From Treponema sp. (GTDB lineage: Bacteria > Spirochaetota > Spirochaetia > Treponematales > Breznakiellaceae): a DNA stretch of 37,061 nucleotides. The translations under genes and the position numbers were made by a program. Of this stretch, positions 17,001 to 23,856 are shown one piece after another. Position 1 is the stretch's first letter. Each line of letters starts with the position of its first letter. The stretch lies in the NCBI GenBank assembly GCA_031264475.1, contig JAISEA010000083.1, positions 1 through 37,061 of the forward strand, in the 5' to 3' direction. The notes under the pieces are model-generated. The model saw nothing but the letters and a program-made list of their open reading frames with translations, had not been told where the DNA came from and did not search any database.

Positions 17001-17448
17001 TATCCGTTAAAACTTCGGCGAGAAAACCAGCGGTCAGCGTGTCACCCTGATTCAGAAACAACAAATAGTCTCCACGCGCCTGAGTCGCCCCGAAAAACCG
17101 CGCGTTTTGCTCCGCGCCGCCGCTGTCGCCTTCCGCGTCTTCCGCATAAAGCGGTACTATCGTCGCTTTGTGCAGGTGTTTGTACTGCTTGAGGATACTC
17201 TTTCTCCGATGCTGTTTAGCTTTCTCCTTGTCGCCCATGCCTACATAATCATCCGCGGTGGGTTCTTCACAATCCACGATGATAATCTCCCGCAATTTAC
17301 GAGGCAGTTGATGGACGACGCTGGCGAGGCTTATATTCATGCCTTTTATGTCGTCATAGAAAGGGATAATTATTGAAACTACCTTATTCAATGACAAAAC
17401 TTCCTGACGTAATTGCTCTTTCTTTTCAGATTTAATATTTAATTCCAT
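14074..17448 (-). CDS. Three-domain glycosyltransferase GT2-DUF4422-GT8 (copy 1)
   Basis: 1124 residues starting at ATG 17448 with AAGGAG 7 bp upstream. An N-terminal GT2 domain (residues ~23-310: VVSIIIPFYDD, then NARFFGATQARGDYLLFLNQ) has an NQGD in place of the usual DxD. A DUF4422 domain (~370-600: KVKIYVSMHEPAYV, ADYYGFWRYDRYF) and a GT8 domain (~645-900: RRVTICLACNNDYIKYTSV, DxD in YLDCDMVVNADVAELF) follow. Residues ~948-1115 form an unassigned conserved C-terminal region. It is probably a cytosolic enzyme that adds several sugars to a surface glycan. A 13-G tract lies in its last codons, and its stop is inside the 21-bp array. The leader has a promoter and a slippage-prone uORF. It is paralogous over its full length to 19972-23280. 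Confidence 0.85.
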   Translation of the reverse strand: MELNIKSEKKEQLRQEVLSLNKVVSIIIPFYDDIKGMNISLASVVHQLPRKLREIIIVDCEEPTADDYVGMGDKEKAKQHRRKSILKQYKHLHKATIVPLYAEDAEGDSGGAEQNARFFGATQARGDYLLFLNQGDTLTAGFLAEVLTDMAQARADFAVANTAVRWSAVDTIQAYQDEAYTFGDDDRFFSDYVEKASEFWGWSFLGNKIIRRDLWERASGAIEKALSAIDRQRFYGEDLVFTSALWKEARNAVYAEGQRVIFSWSREDAFFKEAMSAPLNVVRDVKSSLDFLYALLDEDDDYFFPISDAFIRRFWWRSEWTLKGQEREKVKAELARLFYVEDLAYSGDGVCVDFEYENECLFEDEEEVSDKKVKIYVSMHEPAYVPENNKYIVPIQVGTALSEERFADTLHDDEGDNISAKNKRYCELTAQYWAYKNDSGADYYGFWRYDRYFAFSEDEEETEESSVVSCENLNESVLNKYGVDERRIAGYCSDYDVILPKQREIVIDGQRLSAYEFISRTFEKKDLDLFIKIITNKYPAYYDALMEALDAKTELESHIFIMRSDLFREYSAFLFDVLGEIENSVDFSLRKQKHLKIIGEFAKVLLSIFAYSLEKSERYSLFNATVIAAKDVKPLAKVVKPQIPDGLRRVTICLACNNDYIKYTSVLLASIYANSSPDSFYDIVILHRDITETSRRVCKTMFDNVDNFLLRFCDVSQNFEAYSDIYISRHLTYETYYRFFILDIFEGYDKILYLDCDMVVNADVAELFEADLTGKYIGAVRDSDFIISANLPHLDVLHEDTVRALKFSAEETYGYFNAGLILFNIAEIKRDFTTEKMFAVAAARQWSYHDQDTLNSLFKGKVHYFDSAWNLFWYAIDERSFLIGEEPAVVNEWITDAIKEPKLVHFTGAVKPWHLKAFNLQNFTVNLYWEYARKSPYYELLVSKLTEFTSAPTGWFVFTCPSRQDYGVRFFEIYLLDIVWSSSYIYIDFMYLSNHSSIVVDTLRISISRLPKEDGVSYLVLQDYCFEKGLDIFKNNIGIRFEENQKLVVFAKNPRQYSGFAFSARFLESRDIEKPRIIVSNKQFVHENEMIELPKDIKYTGGGGDQAVEQPTRRSPRQDAKSEL
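14136..14148 (-). repeat. 13-G homopolymer near the 3' end of glycosyltransferase copy 1
   Basis: C13 on the plus strand. Coding strand: KYT-GGGG-DQAVEQ..., ending after 22 more residues. With 12 G the tail becomes TKLLNNLHAEALD... and runs into the array to a TAG at 14007 (1146 aa). With 14 G it ends at once as GPSC (1108 aa). Three alternative C-termini are therefore encoded. Confidence 0.9.
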
Positions 17449-17630
17449 AGAAAACTCCTTTGCGGTCTTTCCCGCCGTCTTAATTATTAAGAGATATTAC
17501 GGCTCTACCGAGAAATACCGTGAATCCGCTTGGGAATCTTGATGGTATGAGTAAGTAAATATTACGCGGTCGTGCGTGTATATATTTGAGTCTTGGGAGG
17601 GTCGATGACCCGCGTTGGTAAACGGGTTTT

Positions 17631-17720
17631 CTAGTATATAAAATACACGGGGGGGGGGCACTTTGCGCGGATGTACGATGAGACGTTTATCCGCTTTTCA
17701 TTTTCTTGTAAAGATTGCAT
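17631..17720 (-). CDS. Leader ORF (uORF1) containing a poly-C slippage tract
   Basis: 29 codons from ATG 17720, with AAGGAG 12 bp upstream, between the promoter and glycosyltransferase copy 1. It starts MQSLQENEKR and contains RAKCPPP, where the Pro codons are a 10-C tract (plus-strand G at 17649-17658). With 10 C it stops at 17631. With 11 C it would extend to 17497 (74 aa), and with 12 C to 17480 (80 aa), close to the main start at 17448. The uORF before the paralogue shares M-Q-x-L-x-E-N-x-K-R, V-S-x-Y-I-x-A-x-C-P-P-P. The conservation suggests translation or leader function; expression is unproven. Confidence 0.5.
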   Translation of the reverse strand: MQSLQENEKRINVSSYIRAKCPPPVYFIY

Positions 17721-17751
17721 ATTCTAAATAGGCTCCTTGGGTCTATTAGGT

Positions 17752-17779
17752 ATTATAGTATAGTTTTTAAAAAAGTCAA
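17752..17779 (-). promoter_or_regulatory. Promoter of glycosyltransferase copy 1 operon
   Basis: Minus strand TTGACT (17779-17774), 16-bp spacer, TATAAT (17757-17752). Transcription would begin near 17745, giving a ~300-nt leader with uORF1 and the poly-C tract. The same TTGACT-16-TATAAT form precedes both genes at 32086 and 33031. Confidence 0.7.
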
Positions 17780-17790
17780 GAGGGTTTTAG

Positions 17791-17906
17791 GAGGGGGGCG
17801 CTATTTCCAAAACATTTTGGCACACAGGAGCCTTTGTGTCGCGCCCCCCTGTCTCCAGCCCCGCCCTGCGAGGTGGGTTTAGAGGGCGGGTCTTCCGCCA
17901 CCCCCC
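17791..17906 (-). repeat. Dispersed A-block repeat, copy A3
   Basis: GAGGGGGGCGCTATTTCC, variable core with GGCACACAG, TGTCGCGCCCCCCTGTCTCC, an extended hairpin (CCCGCCCT...AGGGCGGG), then CTTCCGCCACCCCCC. It is the subtype with GCTATTTCC rather than GCGGTTTTCC. It lies directly upstream of the operon promoter. Confidence 0.85.
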
Positions 17907-18000
17907 AATTCGTGAACCGTACAACACTCGGTGTTAAGACATCTAGCAGGCTGTACCTGCGCCTTTAGGGTATTTTAGACTTATCTTTGCCTGATCGGAC

Positions 18001-18093
18001 AACACCCCGTGTGAAGTTAGTAAACACCCGAAGGGTGCGGGCATAGTTGCGCACCCTTTTGTACAAAATCCCATGCGAAGTCGTTAAACACCC
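18001..18093 (-). repeat. H-block fragments, copy H3
   Basis: Two degenerate reverse units with ACAACACCCCGTGTGAAG and AAACACCCGAAGGGTGC, then GTACAAAATCCCATGCGAAG and AAACACCCGA. They are joined without a gap to the following 21-bp array. Confidence 0.6.
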
Positions 18094-18345
18094 GATTGAA
18101 TAAGAACGTTATTCGATCGAATAGGAACGTTATCCGATCGAATAGAAACGCTATTTGATCGGATAAGACTGCTATTCGATCGAATAAGAACGCTATTTGA
18201 TCAAATAGGAACGTTATCCGATCGAATAAGAACGCTATTCGATCGAATAAGACTGCTATTCGATCGAATAGGGACGCTATTTGATCGAATAGGGACGCTA
18301 TTTGATCGAATAAGAGTCTTATCTGATCAAATAAGACTCTTAATA
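18094..18345. repeat. Tandem array, 12 x 21 bp (GATCGAATAAGAACGCTATT type)
   Basis: Twelve units of exactly 21 bp. Each has the inner dyad GAATA...TATTC, and each unit junction forms the palindrome TATTCGATCGAATA. Single-stranded DNA or RNA from it would fold into a row of hairpins. It is followed by AAAAAGGAG and an ATG at 18371. Confidence 0.9.
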
Positions 18346-18370
18346 ATCAACAAAAAGGAGATACGTGTAT

Positions 18371-19836
18371 ATGAATTTCATACTTACTGCTGATACTATA
18401 CAGGAAACTGGTACAGGGTAGGATTGGGCATCATGGGTGCCAGATATACCTATTTTGGAGGAGAACTCACCTTGCGATTGGTTCAAAACGGCTTACTCTG
18501 CCGCTCCTTTGCGCTAATCGGGCGGGAACTCCCCCTACGCGTGGGGTAAAGCGCCTTACTCCGCTGTACCTTTACGTGAATCGGGCGAGGACTCACCCTG
18601 CGCGTAGGTTAAAGCGGTTTACTCCGCTGTGCCTTTACATGAATCGGGCGAGGACTCACCCTGTGCGTGGTTCAAAGCGGCTTACTCCGCCGCTCCTTTA
18701 CGTGAATCGGTCGGAGTCTCCCTCTGCGATTGGGTTAAAGCGGCTTACTCCGCTGCTCCTTTGCGCTAATCGGTCGGGGTATCACCCTACACGTAGGTTA
18801 AAATGCCTTACTCCGCCGCTTCTTTTCGTGAATCGGGTGGAGACTCCCCCGGCGATTGGTTCAAAGCGGCTTACTCTGCCGCTCCTTTGCGCTAATCGGG
18901 CGAGGACTCACCCTGCGCTTAGGTTAAAGCGGTTTACTCCGCTGTGCCTTTACGTGAATCGGGCGGAGACTCACCCTGCGCGTGGTTCAAAACGGCTTGC
19001 ACCGCCGCGCCTTTGCGTGAATCGGACGGTGACTCTCCCTGCGCGTAGGTTAAAGCGGCTTACTCTGCTGTGCCTTTACGTGAATCGGAGGAGGACTCCC
19101 TCTGCGCGTAGGTCAAAGCGGCTTACTCCGCCGCTCCTTTGCGCTAATCGGGCGGGGACTCACCCTGCGCGTGGTTCAAAGCGGCTTACTCCGCCGAGCC
19201 TTTACGTGAATCGGAGGAGGACTCCCTCTGCGCGTAGGTCAAAGCGGCTTACTCCGCTGCTCCTTTGCGAGAATCGGGCAAGGACTCACCCTGCGCGTAG
19301 GTCAAAGCGGCTTACTCCGCCACTCCTTTACGTGAATCGGTCGGAGTCTCCCTCTGCGATTGGGTTAAAGCGGCTTACTCCGCCACTCCTCTACGCTTAT
19401 CGGGCGGAGACTCCCCCTGCACGTAGGTCAAAGCGGCTTACTCCGCCGCTCTTTTACGTGAATCTGGCTGGATCTCACCCTGCGCGTAGGGTAAAACGGC
19501 TTACGCCGCTGTGCCTTTGCGTGAATCGGATGGGGACTCGCCCTGCGCTTGGGTTAAAACGCCTTGCGTCGCTGTGCCTTTGCGAGAATCGGGCGAGGAC
19601 TCACCTTGCGATTGGTTCAAAGCGGCTTACTCCGCCGCGCCTTTGCGTGAATCGGACGAGGACTCGCCCTGCGCGTGCAAAGCGGCTTGCGCCGCCGCAC
19701 CTTTACGTGAATAAGGCGGGGTCTCACTCTGCGCGTGGGTCAAAGCACCTTACGCCGCTGTGCCTTTGCGTGAATCGGACGAGGACTCGCCCTTTGGGTT
19801 GTTCTAAAGCGTCTTGTTCTACTGCGCCTTTGCGCG
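18371..19836 (+). pseudogene. Stop-riddled 21-residue-repeat reading frame after a ribosome site
   Basis: AAAGGAG lies 10 bp before ATG 18371, which opens MNFILTADTIQETGTG and then TAG at 18419. The same frame continues as DWASWVPDIPILEENSPCDW and then ~21 repeats of about 21 residues with consensus KAAYSAAPLRESGEDSPCAW. About 15 further stops occur, almost all at two fixed unit positions: TAG replacing TGG (CA*VK) and TAA replacing GAA (R*SG). Many unit differences are synonymous in this frame (TTA/TTG, CGC/CGT/CGA, TCA/TCC/TCT), which suggests it once encoded protein. It could be a decayed repeat protein or non-coding DNA with a coding ancestry. Confidence 0.4.
18459..19836 (+). repeat. Tandem array, ~22 x 63 bp
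   Basis: Units of 63 bp (one of 60) share AAAGCGGCTTACTCCGCCGC, TCCTTTGCG, then AATCGGGCGAGGACTCACCC and TGCGCG. Checked steps between adjacent units at 18674, 18737 and 18800 are exactly 63 bp. Because 63 is 3 x 21, a second plus-strand frame stays open for 448 codons (18576-19922) with an Arg/Pro/Leu-rich sequence that does not look like a protein. The last unit merges into A block A4. Confidence 0.9.
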
Positions 19837-19840
19837 AGCT

Positions 19841-19941
19841 GGGGGGTGGCAGAAGACCCCCGAAGGAGGGCTGGAGCGAGGGGGGCGCACCACAAGGTCA
19901 TCTGTGTGCCGTCCTCCGTTAAAGAAAACCGCGCCCCCCTC
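19841..19941 (+). repeat. Dispersed A-block repeat, copy A4
   Basis: GGGGGGTGGC, hairpin ACCCCC-GAA-GGAGGG, CTGGAGCGAGGGGGGCGC, ACCACAAGG core, then AAAACCGCGCCCCCCTC. It joins directly to the end of the 63-bp array and ends 30 bp after the stop of glycosyltransferase copy 2, where it could act as a transcription terminator. Confidence 0.85.
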
Positions 19942-19971
19942 ATGATATTACATTACCGTGATGGGTGCGGG

Positions 19972-22900
19972 CTACTCCTGCGCAGGGTGCGCCCCTTCCC
20001 CATATCTCAAATCCTTAGGTAGCTCAACCATCACGCTTTCGTGAATGAATTGCCTGTTATTTGCGATAATACGTGGCTTCTCGTTATCACGAGATTCGAG
20101 AAAACGCGCGGAGAATGAAAAACCAGAATACTGCTGGGGGTTTTTCGCAAAAACCACTAGCTTTTTATTTTCTTCAAACCGTATCCCTATGTTGGTTTTG
20201 AAGACGTCAAGCCCTTTCTCGAAACAATAATCGCGCAAAACTAGATAAGAAGACGCGCCGTCATCTGTAGGAAAGCGAGAAATAGATATTCGCAACGTAT
20301 CCACAAGACCCGCCGCGTGATCGGATAGATACATGAAGTCAATGTAGAGATAGGAAGAAGACCACATAATATCAACCACATGAATCTCGAAGAAGCGCGC
20401 GCCGTAATTTTGGCGCGGAGGGCAAACAAACACAAGCCAACCCGTGGGCGCGGAGGTGAATTCGGTGAGTTTGCTCACTAAAAGCTCGTAATACGGGCTT
20501 TTGCGTGCATATTTCCAAAATAAATTGACCGTGAAGTTTGAAAGCTTGAGCGCCTTGAGATGCCACGGCTTTATCAGTCCGGAAAAATGTATCAATTTAG
20601 GCGCTTTGACTGCGGCGGTTGCCCACTCGTTTACTATCGCGGGTTCATCGCCGGTTAAAAACGTCCGCTCGTCGATTGTATGCCAAGGCAAATTCCACGC
20701 AACGTCAAAATAATGCGCCTTCCCTTTAAACAAGAGGTTCATCGCGTCTTGATCAGGAAACGACCATTTCCTTGACATCGCAGTCTCGAACATCTTTTCC
20801 ACAGTGAAATCCTTTTTTACTTCGGCAATGTTGAAAAGAATAAGCCCGGAATTAAAGTAACCGTATACCTCTTCCTCAGAGAATTGCAGGGCGTTCATAG
20901 TATCTCTTTGCGAGGGGTTAATGTTAGGCGAATGCGTCTGCATAATAAAATCCGCATCTCTCACCACGCCGATATATTTCCCGGTCAAGTCCGCCTCGAA
21001 CAATTCGGCTATATCCGCGACCGCGATCATGTCGCAATCAAGGTATAAAACCTTGTCGTATCCCTCAAAAATATCCGGGATAAAGAACCGATAATACATT
21101 TCATAGGTCCAATACTGTCTAATATAAATATCATGGTAAGCCTCGAAGTTCCGCGAGACATCGTAGAATCGTAAAAGGAAGTTATCGGCGTTATCAAACA
21201 TAGTCTTGCAGACTCGGCGAGACGTTTCCGTTATATCCCGGTGTAAAATTACTATGTCATAGAAACTGTCGGGGCTTGAATTCGCATAAATCGAGGCAAG
21301 CAGTACCGAAGTGTACTTGATATATTCGTTATTGCAAGCTAAACAGATCGTAACGCGCCGTAAACCTTCGGGAATTTTCGGTTTCACCACCTTTGCGAAG
21401 GGTTTCGCGTGCTCCGCGGCGATAACCACCGCGTTAAATACGGAATAACGCTCGCTTTTTTCAAGAGAATTTGCAAAAGTTGCAAGTAAAACCTTCGCAA
21501 ATTCGTCTACAATCTTTAGATGCCTTTGTTTCCGCAAAGAAAAATCAACGGATCGCTCGATTTCCGCGAGAATATCAAACAAAAACGCCGAATATTCACG
21601 AAAAATGTCTTTCCGCATGATGAATATATGGCTATCAAGCGTGGTTTTTGCGTCCAGCGTTTCCATAAGCGCGTCAGAATACGCGGGATACTTATCCTTA
21701 ACAACCGTTACGAATAGATCAAGGTCGGTTTTCTCAAAGGTTCTTGAAAGAAACTCGTAAGCGGATAACCTTTGCCCATCAACGGCGATCCCATGCTGTT
21801 TCGGAAGGATAACATCGTAGACAGAACAGTACCCCGCGGGACGCCGCTCGTCAACGCCGTATTTATTCAGGACGCTTTCGGTTAGATTCTTGCAAGAAAC
21901 AGCGGAAGATTCTTCAGAATCCCCCGCATCCTCGCTAAAGGCGAAGTATTTATGGGAAGTCCAGAACCCGTAATAATCCGCGGCGCTGTCGTTCTTATAG
22001 GCAAAATACTGCGCCGTTAGCTCTTGGTACATATTGTGCTTCGCGGAAATGTTATCGCCTTCATCGTCGTGTAACATATCCGCAAATCTTTCCTCATTCA
22101 ACGCGGTTCCGATCTGTATCGGGATGATGTACTTGTTGTTCTCTGGCACATACGCCTGTTCGTGCATGGCAACGTATATCTTCACCTTCTTGTCGCTTAC
22201 TTCCTCTTGATCTTCAAACAGACATTCCTTGTCGTATGCAAAATCCACGCACACCCCGTCCCCAGAATACGCCAAATCATCAACAAAAAACAGGCGTGCC
22301 AACTCAGCCTTTACCCTTTCCCGCTCTTCTCCTTTGAGCGTCCACTCGCTTCGCCACCAGAATCGCCGAACAAACGCATCGCTTATGGGGAAAAAGTCAT
22401 CATCTTTCTCATCCAGCAACCCATACAGGAAATTCAGACTGAATTCTATATCCCGCACGATGCTCATCGGCGCGGACATTGCGCTTTTGAAGAAAGAATC
22501 TTCCTTGCCCCAGCTAAATATGACGTATTTCTCCACGATAGGTACTACTTTCCGCGCTTCATTCCACAAGACGCTCGCAAATACCAAGTCTTCCCCGTAG
22601 AAACGTTGTTTGCCCACAGCAGAAAGCGTCTTCTCTATCGCGACGCTTGCGCGTTCCCACAAATCCCGCCGAATTATTTTATTCCCCAGAAAAGACCAAC
22701 CCCAAAAATCCTTTGCTTTCTTAACATAATCCGAGAAGAATCGCTCATCGTCTCCGAATATATACTTTTCGTCTTGATACGCTTGAATATTATCCCCGGT
22801 AGGCCACCTAACCGCTGTATTGCTAACCGCAAAATCCGCGCCCTCTTGCACCATATCCGTTAAAATTTCCGCAAGAAAGTTACCGATCAACGCATCTCCC

Positions 22901-23280
22901 TGATTCAGAAACAACAAATAGTCTCCGTGCGCCTGAGTCGCCCCAAAAAACCGCGCGTTTCGTTCCGCGCCGCCGCTGTCTCCCTCCGCGCCTTCTGCGT
23001 CCAGCGGGACTACCGTCGCTTTGTCCAAACATTCATACCGCTTGAGGATACTATTTCGCCGACGCTGTTCAGATTTCTCATCGTCTCTGGCGGATTTTTT
23101 ACAATCCACGATGATAATCTCACGCAATTTATGAGGAAGTTGATTGGTAACGCTGGCAATGCTTGTATTCATGCCTCTTATGTCATCATAAAATGGAATA
23201 ATTACCGAAACTACCTTATTCAAAGATAGAACTTCCTGACGTAACCGTTCTTTCTTATCAGATTCAATGCCTGATTCCAT
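19972..23280 (-). CDS. Three-domain glycosyltransferase GT2-DUF4422-GT8 (copy 2)
   Basis: 1102 residues, ATG 23280 with AAGGAG 7 bp upstream. It has the same architecture as copy 1: N-terminal GT2 (VVSVIIPFYDD, NARFFGATQAHGDYLLFLNQ), DUF4422 (KVKIYVAMHEQAYV, AADYYGFWTSHKYF), GT8 (RRVTICLACNNEYIKYTSV, YLDCDMIAVADIAELF) and the ~170-residue C-terminal region. High similarity along the whole length shows tandem duplication. Unlike copy 1, the 3' end lacks a G tract: the matching place reads YGEGAHPAQE, with the run broken as GGGGAAGGGG. It has its own promoter (23690-23718), a poly-C leader and a degenerate 21-bp array upstream. Confidence 0.85.
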   Translation of the reverse strand: MESGIESDKKERLRQEVLSLNKVVSVIIPFYDDIRGMNTSIASVTNQLPHKLREIIIVDCKKSARDDEKSEQRRRNSILKRYECLDKATVVPLDAEGAEGDSGGAERNARFFGATQAHGDYLLFLNQGDALIGNFLAEILTDMVQEGADFAVSNTAVRWPTGDNIQAYQDEKYIFGDDERFFSDYVKKAKDFWGWSFLGNKIIRRDLWERASVAIEKTLSAVGKQRFYGEDLVFASVLWNEARKVVPIVEKYVIFSWGKEDSFFKSAMSAPMSIVRDIEFSLNFLYGLLDEKDDDFFPISDAFVRRFWWRSEWTLKGEERERVKAELARLFFVDDLAYSGDGVCVDFAYDKECLFEDQEEVSDKKVKIYVAMHEQAYVPENNKYIIPIQIGTALNEERFADMLHDDEGDNISAKHNMYQELTAQYFAYKNDSAADYYGFWTSHKYFAFSEDAGDSEESSAVSCKNLTESVLNKYGVDERRPAGYCSVYDVILPKQHGIAVDGQRLSAYEFLSRTFEKTDLDLFVTVVKDKYPAYSDALMETLDAKTTLDSHIFIMRKDIFREYSAFLFDILAEIERSVDFSLRKQRHLKIVDEFAKVLLATFANSLEKSERYSVFNAVVIAAEHAKPFAKVVKPKIPEGLRRVTICLACNNEYIKYTSVLLASIYANSSPDSFYDIVILHRDITETSRRVCKTMFDNADNFLLRFYDVSRNFEAYHDIYIRQYWTYEMYYRFFIPDIFEGYDKVLYLDCDMIAVADIAELFEADLTGKYIGVVRDADFIMQTHSPNINPSQRDTMNALQFSEEEVYGYFNSGLILFNIAEVKKDFTVEKMFETAMSRKWSFPDQDAMNLLFKGKAHYFDVAWNLPWHTIDERTFLTGDEPAIVNEWATAAVKAPKLIHFSGLIKPWHLKALKLSNFTVNLFWKYARKSPYYELLVSKLTEFTSAPTGWLVFVCPPRQNYGARFFEIHVVDIMWSSSYLYIDFMYLSDHAAGLVDTLRISISRFPTDDGASSYLVLRDYCFEKGLDVFKTNIGIRFEENKKLVVFAKNPQQYSGFSFSARFLESRDNEKPRIIANNRQFIHESVMVELPKDLRYGEGAHPAQE

Positions 23281-23320
23281 AGAAAACTCCTTTGCGGTCT
23301 TTCCCGCAGTCTTTTTTACT

Positions 23321-23500
23321 TAAAAATACAGTCAAAATTATTAACAGTTTTATAAAAATCATAAAAAATATTTTGTAGACGTTCAACAACATCGTTGAAA
23401 TTGTCAATAATCTTTCATAAATGATTAACGTTCTTTTAGATACGCTTGACAATCTGGTGAGAATTTTCAACAATACTGTTGAAATAATTGATAGTTCTGT
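23321..23500 (-). repeat. Degenerate AT-rich 21-bp array in the leader of glycosyltransferase copy 2
   Basis: About 8.5 units recognisable mainly as heptads in one minus-strand frame (ELSIIST, VLLKILT, RLSSVSK, RTLIIYE, RLLTIST, MLLNVYK, IFFMIFI, KLLIILT). The DNA shows recurring TTGTCAATAAT / CAACAxTxTTGA segments at a 21-bp step. Copy 1 has no such array at the matching place, although the flanking leader is homologous. The frame stays open to a TGA at 23264, overlapping the transferase start by 17 bp. Confidence 0.6.
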
Positions 23501-23559
23501 AAAGGTATGTACATGGGGCGTACACCGCCGTGTACGCGTTGATTTGAGTCTTGAGTTGA

Positions 23560-23679
23560 TTAGCGAATCGTTTTGGTAAACGTTTTCCCTAGTATATAAT
23601 ATAATCGGGGGGGGGGGCACTCTGCGTGAATGTATAAAGATACAATCATCCGCTTTTTATTTTCTTTTAATAACTGCAT
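23560..23679 (-). CDS. Leader ORF (uORF2) containing a poly-C slippage tract
   Basis: 39 codons from ATG 23679, ~11 bp after the -10 box. It starts MQLLKENKKR and contains HAECPPPRLYYIL, the Pro codons being an 11-C tract (plus-strand G at 23607-23617). With 11 C it stops at 23560. With 12 C the frame continues as PPPPIILYTR through the degenerate heptad array to 23264 (138 aa), ending across the start codon of glycosyltransferase copy 2, a layout suited to translational coupling. It is homologous to uORF1. Confidence 0.5.
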   Translation of the reverse strand: MQLLKENKKRMIVSLYIHAECPPPRLYYILGKTFTKTIR

Positions 23680-23689
23680 GATATTTGGT

Positions 23690-23718
23690 ATTATAAACAG
23701 GATTTCCTTTTTTTTCAA
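23690..23718 (-). promoter_or_regulatory. Promoter of glycosyltransferase copy 2
   Basis: Minus strand TTGAAA (23718-23713), 17-bp spacer, TATAAT (23695-23690). Transcription would start near 23683, giving a ~400-nt leader with uORF2, the poly-C tract and the 21-bp array. Confidence 0.65.
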
Positions 23719-23814
23719 TAAGCAAGACGCGAATAATGAACAGATAATATCACGTATTCGCGCCTTTTTCAAACAGAACTTTGCCAATATGATGGAGACA
23801 GCGGCGCTTCCTTT

Positions 23815-23852
23815 CGTACAACACCCCTTGTGAAGTCGTCCGGCACGCCGTG
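23815..23852 (-). repeat. H-block fragment, copy H4
   Basis: TTTCGTACAACACCCCTTGT, GAAGTCGTC and a GGCACGCCGTGCGTGCT hairpin, directly 3' of the ABC permease stop. The position fits a terminator-like role for repeat hairpins. Confidence 0.55.
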
Positions 23853-23856
23853 CGTG

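Noticed and set aside
17633..17658. Poly-C tract as part of a promoter, with TATACT as -10 box, 10 bp downstream of the tract
   Set aside because: The same TATACT spacing exists in both copies, but no acceptable -35 box is present, and better promoters lie upstream at 17752 and 23690. Kept only as an alternative to the leader-ORF model.
18576..19922. 448-codon open frame across the 63-bp array
   Set aside because: It is open only because the unit length is a multiple of three. Its sequence is Arg/Pro/Leu-rich and differences between units fit synonymous change in another frame better.
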